From Pseudomonas sp. FEN (GTDB lineage: Bacteria > Pseudomonadota > Gammaproteobacteria > Pseudomonadales > Pseudomonadaceae), in contig NZ_CAJFDC010000024.1 of NCBI RefSeq assembly GCF_904067045.1, forward strand, positions 124,001-188,000: a DNA stretch of 64,000 nucleotides, written 5' to 3'. Positions 60,873 through 64,000 of the stretch are shown in pieces. The notes beneath the pieces were generated by a model that did not search any database, had not been told where the DNA came from, and saw nothing but the letters and a program-made list of their open reading frames with translations. The first letter of the stretch is position 1; each line of letters opens with the position of its first letter. The translations under genes were made by a program, and so were the position numbers.

Positions 60873-60920
60873 GGCTAAACCTCTACAAATAGAAAACAGA
60901 TAGGCGGCTCACCGCGCACG

Positions 60921-61025
60921 TTGTAGGAGCCGAGCTTGCTCGCGCTGGATGTCAACGATAGCGCGGGGCGTCTGATAGCCCGCGGTGCCTGAACCACCAT
61001 CGCGAGCAAGCTCGCGCCTACAGAG
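60921..61025. repeat. REP pair (REPIN) between yciK and mupP
   Basis: TTGTAGGAGCCGAGCTTGCT at 60921 and its inverted partner AGCAAGCTCGCGCCTACAG ending at 61022 enclose about 60 bases. These are typical REP units of the group. The pair lies between the yciK and mupP coding regions and may uncouple their mRNA levels. Confidence 0.85.
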
Positions 61026-61057
61026 ATGTGTAGGCGCGGTGTTTGCCAGCTCAGGGC

Positions 61058-61729
61058 TCAACAACCGCACAGCGCGTTATCCAGTATCTTGCGCAACTCC
61101 AGCGGGTGATCGACCACCACATCGGCGCCCCAGTGATCGGGGTTGTCGTCCGGGTGAATGTAGCCGTAACGAACCGCCGCGGTGCGGGTCCCGGCGTCGC
61201 GTCCGGATTCGATATCACGCAAGTCATCGCCGACGAACAAGACACTGGCCGGATCCAGGTCGAGCATCTTGCAGGCCAGGATCAGCGGCTCCGGGTGAGG
61301 CTTGCTGTTGGTCACATGGTCCGGACAGATCAGCAGCGCCGAACGCTGTGCCAGCCCCAACTGGTGCATGATCGGTTCGGCGAAGCGCAGCGGTTTGTTG
61401 GTGACCACGCCCCAGAGCAGATTGGCCTTCTCGATGTCGGCCAGCAGTTCGGCCATGCCGTCGAACAATCGGCTATGGACGGCGCAGGCCTTGAGGTAGC
61501 GCTCCAGAAACTCCTGGCGCAACGCTTCGAAGCCTGGCGACTCGGGGTCCATCATGAAGGTCACGGCGACCATGGCGCGGGCACCACCGGAGATCTCGTC
61601 GCGAATCGATCGCTCGCTGATCGGTGGCAGGCCGCGATCGGCCAGCATGGCCTGGCAGATGGCAATAAAGTCCGGCGCGGTGTCGAGCAGGGTGCCATCC
61701 ATGTCGAAGAGAACCGCTCTCAAACGCAT
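61058..61729 (-). CDS. mupP: N-acetylmuramic acid 6-phosphate phosphatase MupP
   Basis: MupP is a HAD phosphatase of the peptidoglycan recycling route that makes UDP-MurNAc directly in Pseudomonas, which also affects fosfomycin resistance. The 223-residue protein has HAD motif I in LFDMDGTLLDT, motif II in VVTNKPLR and motif III/IV in FVGDDLRDIESGRDAG. It lies 3 bases after ubiG, and this ubiG-mupP link is the characteristic place of mupP in Pseudomonas. A generic phosphoglycolate phosphatase (Gph) label is often given to it. Confidence 0.92.
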   Translation of the reverse strand: MRLRAVLFDMDGTLLDTAPDFIAICQAMLADRGLPPISERSIRDEISGGARAMVAVTFMMDPESPGFEALRQEFLERYLKACAVHSRLFDGMAELLADIEKANLLWGVVTNKPLRFAEPIMHQLGLAQRSALLICPDHVTNSKPHPEPLILACKMLDLDPASVLFVGDDLRDIESGRDAGTRTAAVRYGYIHPDDNPDHWGADVVVDHPLELRKILDNALCGC

Positions 61730-61732
61730 GGG

Positions 61733-62431
61733 TCACTCCTCGCGCAGGGTCTGGATCATGTAGTTGACGTCGACGTCCGCGGCCAGCTTGTAGTGTTTGG
61801 TCAGGGGATTGTAGGTCAGGCCGATGATGTCCTTGACCGCCAGACCGGCCTCGCGGCTCCAGGCCCCCAGCTCGGATGGACGGATGAATTTCTTGAAGTC
61901 ATGGGTGCCGCGCGGCAGCAGGCCCATGATGTACTCCGCGCCAACGATGGCGAACAGATACGCCTTGGGGTTGCGGTTGATGGTGGAGAAGAACACCTGG
62001 CCGCCAGGCTTGACCATGCGAAAGCAGGCACGGATCACCGAGGACGGGTCGGGGACGTGCTCGAGCATTTCCAGGCAGGTCACCACGTCGAACTGCTCGG
62101 GCATTTCCTCGGCCAGGGCTTCGGCGGTGATCTGTCGATATTCGACACTGACACCGGATTCCAACTGGTGCAGTTGGGCCACGGCCAGGGGCGCTTCGCC
62201 CATGTCGATCCCCATGACGGTGGCGCCACGCTGGGCCATGGCCTCGCTGAGAATGCCACCGCCGCAACCGACGTCGAGGACCTTCTTGCCGGCGAGCTTG
62301 ACCCGCTCGTCGATCCAGTTGACCCGTAGCGGGTTGATGTCGTGAAGCGGCTTGAACTCGCTTTCGCGGTCCCACCAGCGATGGGCCAGGGCCTCGAACT
62401 TGGCGATTTCAGCGTGGTCGACGTTGCTCAT
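61733..62431 (-). CDS. ubiG: Ubiquinone biosynthesis O-methyltransferase UbiG
   Basis: UbiG performs both O-methylation steps in ubiquinone synthesis. The 232-residue SAM methyltransferase has VLDVGCGGGILSEAMA (motif I) and conserved regions WWDRESEFKPLHDINPLR and DVVTCLEMLEHVPDP. Length and sequence match the family. It lies 3 bases before mupP in the same direction, in the mtaD-ubiG-mupP-yciK group. Confidence 0.97.
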   Translation of the reverse strand: MSNVDHAEIAKFEALAHRWWDRESEFKPLHDINPLRVNWIDERVKLAGKKVLDVGCGGGILSEAMAQRGATVMGIDMGEAPLAVAQLHQLESGVSVEYRQITAEALAEEMPEQFDVVTCLEMLEHVPDPSSVIRACFRMVKPGGQVFFSTINRNPKAYLFAIVGAEYIMGLLPRGTHDFKKFIRPSELGAWSREAGLAVKDIIGLTYNPLTKHYKLAADVDVNYMIQTLREE

Positions 62432-62494
62432 GGACTATCCTCTAAAGCTTGGAAATCAGGTTGATGTCGCCCGCCGGGCGGCGCCATCTTCTAT

Positions 62495-63826
62495 TCAATG
62501 CGTATGACTGCCGATGCGCTGGCCCCAGGCCCGGGCGGTGGCGCCCAGTTGCTGCTCGTCCAGGCGCGTCAGGCAGCGGTCTTCAAGCAGTGGCTTGCCA
62601 CCGACCCAGACATGCCGCACGCAGTCGCGGCTGCTGGCGTAGATCAGTTGCGACACCGGGTCGTAGATCGGCTGCTGGGCCAGGCCCGACAGGTCGAAAG
62701 CGACGAGGTCCGCGGCCTTGCCGACTTCCAGCGAGCCGATTTCCAGCTCCAGGCCCAAGGCGCGCGCGCCATTGAGGGTCGCCATGCGCAGCGCGCGGTG
62801 TGCATCCAGTGCCGTGGCGGAACCGGCGACGGCCTTGGCCAGCAGGGCGGCGGTGCGGGTTTCGCCGAGCAGGTCGAGGTCGTTGTTGCTCGCCGCGCCG
62901 TCGGTACCCACGGCCACGTTCACGCCGGCTTGCCACAGGCGCTCCACCGGACAGAAGCCGCTGGCCAGTTTCAGGTTCGATTCCGGGCAGTGGACCACGC
63001 TGGTGTTGCTTTCTACCAGCAGCGCCAGGTCGTCATCGCTGACCTGGGTCATGTGAACGGCCTGGAAGCGCGGACCGAGCAAGCCGAGGCGACCCAGGCG
63101 CGCCAACGGGCGTTCGCCGCGCTGTTGCACCGACTGTTGCACCTCGAAGGCGGTTTCATGCACGTGCATGTGGATCGCGGCATCGAGTTCTTCGGCGATG
63201 ACCCGGACTTTTTCCAGGTTTTCGTCGCCAACGGTGTAGGGTGCATGGGGGCCGAAGGCGATCTTGATCCGCGGATGGTGCTTGAGGTCGCCGAACAGCT
63301 CGACGGCCTGGCGCAGCGACTCATCGGCGCTCGCGGCGCCAGGGATCGGGAAGTCGAGGATCGGGATGGCGATCTGTGCGCGAATACCGCTGTTGTGCAC
63401 GCGTTCGCTGGCGATTTTAGGGAAGAAATACATGTCCGAGAAACAGGTGATGCCGCCCTTGAGTTGCTCGGCGATGGCCAGATCCGTGCCATCGCGGACG
63501 AAGGCTTCGTCGACCCATCGGGCTTCGGCGGGCCAGATATGCTGTTCCAGCCAGGTCATCAGCGGCAGGTCGTCGGCCAGGCCGCGAAACAGCGTCATGG
63601 CGGCATGGCCATGGGCATTGACCAGGCCGGGGGCGAGTAGCGTCTCCGGCAATTCGCGCACTTCCCTGGCGCCGAGTTTCAAGGCCTCGGCCCGGGGGCC
63701 GATAAAAGCGATGCGTCCGTCACGAATGCCCAGTCCATGCTCCCTGAATACCACGCCGGCGGGTTCGACAGGGACCAGCCAGGTCGGTAGCAGGAGAAGA
63801 TCGAGCGGGGCTGCGGCATTCGGCAT
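62495..63826 (-). CDS. mtaD: 5-methylthioadenosine deaminase (amidohydrolase)
   Basis: The enzyme deaminates methylthioadenosine (and possibly S-adenosylhomocysteine) to the inosine forms. The 443-residue amidohydrolase has metal-site NAHGHAAMTLFRG, the His pair in HVHETAFEV, VHCPESNLKLASGF and the catalytic Asp in GTDGAASNN. P. aeruginosa is known to open the salvage pathway with such a deaminase. It lies divergent from mtnA, so both are probably in one functional unit. A small risk remains that it is another TRZ/ATZ-type deaminase. Confidence 0.92.
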   Translation of the reverse strand: MPNAAAPLDLLLLPTWLVPVEPAGVVFREHGLGIRDGRIAFIGPRAEALKLGAREVRELPETLLAPGLVNAHGHAAMTLFRGLADDLPLMTWLEQHIWPAEARWVDEAFVRDGTDLAIAEQLKGGITCFSDMYFFPKIASERVHNSGIRAQIAIPILDFPIPGAASADESLRQAVELFGDLKHHPRIKIAFGPHAPYTVGDENLEKVRVIAEELDAAIHMHVHETAFEVQQSVQQRGERPLARLGRLGLLGPRFQAVHMTQVSDDDLALLVESNTSVVHCPESNLKLASGFCPVERLWQAGVNVAVGTDGAASNNDLDLLGETRTAALLAKAVAGSATALDAHRALRMATLNGARALGLELEIGSLEVGKAADLVAFDLSGLAQQPIYDPVSQLIYASSRDCVRHVWVGGKPLLEDRCLTRLDEQQLGATARAWGQRIGSHTH

Positions 63827-63896
63827 CGTGGACGGTTTCCGGGCTTTATCTGAAATAATGGCGAAGTATACCCGAGCGTCCTCACGGGCGGATCGC

Positions 63897-63902
63897 TATA
63901 AT
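63897..63902 (+). promoter_or_regulatory. -10 element of the mtnA promoter
   Basis: TATAAT, a perfect sigma-70 -10 hexamer, lies 34 bases before the mtnA ATG in the divergent region between mtaD and mtnA. The -35 position (around 63874) has only a weak match. Confidence 0.55.
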
Positions 63903-63935
63903 CGGTGGCTTTTGTTCCGGAGTGTGGGGTGAATC

Positions 63936-64000
63936 ATGCGCGATCGATTGTTGGCTGCGGAAAAAGTGAAGGCCATCGATTGGCGTGATGGTGCCTTGTA
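63936..64000 (+). CDS. mtnA: Methylthioribose-1-phosphate isomerase, N-terminal part (3' truncated by window edge)
   Basis: Only 21 full codons are in the window. The product begins MRDRLLAAEKVKAIDWRDG, which matches the start of Pseudomonas MtnA. MtnA turns methylthioribose-1-phosphate into methylthioribulose-1-phosphate, the substrate of MtnB encoded near position 29,440. The neighbouring MTA deaminase gene supports the call. GGGGTGAATC lies just before the ATG at 63936. Confidence 0.82.
   Translation, partial: MRDRLLAAEKVKAIDWRDGAL

Noticed and set aside
1..64000. CRISPR arrays, tRNA/rRNA genes, insertion sequences or prophage
   Set aside because: No regular direct-repeat array, cloverleaf-type sequence, transposase or phage structural gene was seen by eye.

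Overview
The window is a contiguous 64-kb piece of a Pseudomonas chromosome, most like the P. fluorescens group. The evidence is the Pseudomonas-type order of flagellar and chemotaxis genes (fliK-fliLMNOPQR-flhB, flhA-flhF-fleN-fliA, cheYZAB-motCD-ParC/ParP-cheW), an HsbA/HsbR/HptB module, Pseudomonas-restricted families (DUF3509, MupP, DUF6316), GC-rich codon use and fluorescens-type REP elements. No tRNA, rRNA, insertion sequence, prophage or CRISPR array was seen.

Positions 1-25,100 are flagella and chemotaxis, all on the + strand. The end of fliI and fliJ lead into a partner-switch and phosphorelay module (HsbA, HsbR, HptB). Then come fliK, fliLMNOPQR-flhB, flhA-flhF-fleN-fliA, cheY-cheZ-cheA-cheB-motC-motD, a ParC-like ATPase, ParP, CheW and a DUF2802 protein. 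I see sigma-54 -24/-12 sites with exact GG-N10-GC spacing upstream of fliK, fliL and flhA, and a sigma-28 site upstream of parP. These fit the usual RpoN/FleQ to FliA hierarchy.

Positions 25,100-37,650 carry housekeeping and small conserved genes: a tail-anchored coiled-coil protein, an exported hydrolase, aroC, an MFS transporter, methionine salvage genes mtnB-mtnD-mtnC, a LuxR-type HTH protein, DUF3509, an ankyrin protein, small membrane proteins, speE, an SDR, a YnfA-type protein, a CsrA/Rsm paralogue and a YheU-type protein.

Positions 37,876-42,729 hold the main accessory gene: a 1617-residue protein with a large N-terminal region, leucine-rich repeats and a C-terminal NEL-type (IpaH/SspH) E3 ubiquitin ligase domain. 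An AT-rich promoter region precedes it, and it sits between core genes.

Positions 42,750-64,000 are core and signalling genes: mnmC, polyphosphate:AMP phosphotransferase, a thiolase, a drug/metabolite transporter, fumC, a DUF2059 protein, a BolA protein, trhO, a DsbA-like protein, an ABC exporter, a PAS-GGDEF-EAL protein followed by a heme-oxygenase-like protein, and a diguanylate cyclase with a possible sigma-54 promoter. The last part holds yciK-mupP-ubiG, an MTA deaminase gene and the first 65 bases of mtnA. The window therefore has two methionine-salvage modules (mtnBDC, and MTA deaminase plus mtnA) about 31 kb apart. It also combines flagellar control with two c-di-GMP enzymes, the Hsb switch and a CsrA-family regulator, all of which bear on the motile/sessile choice.
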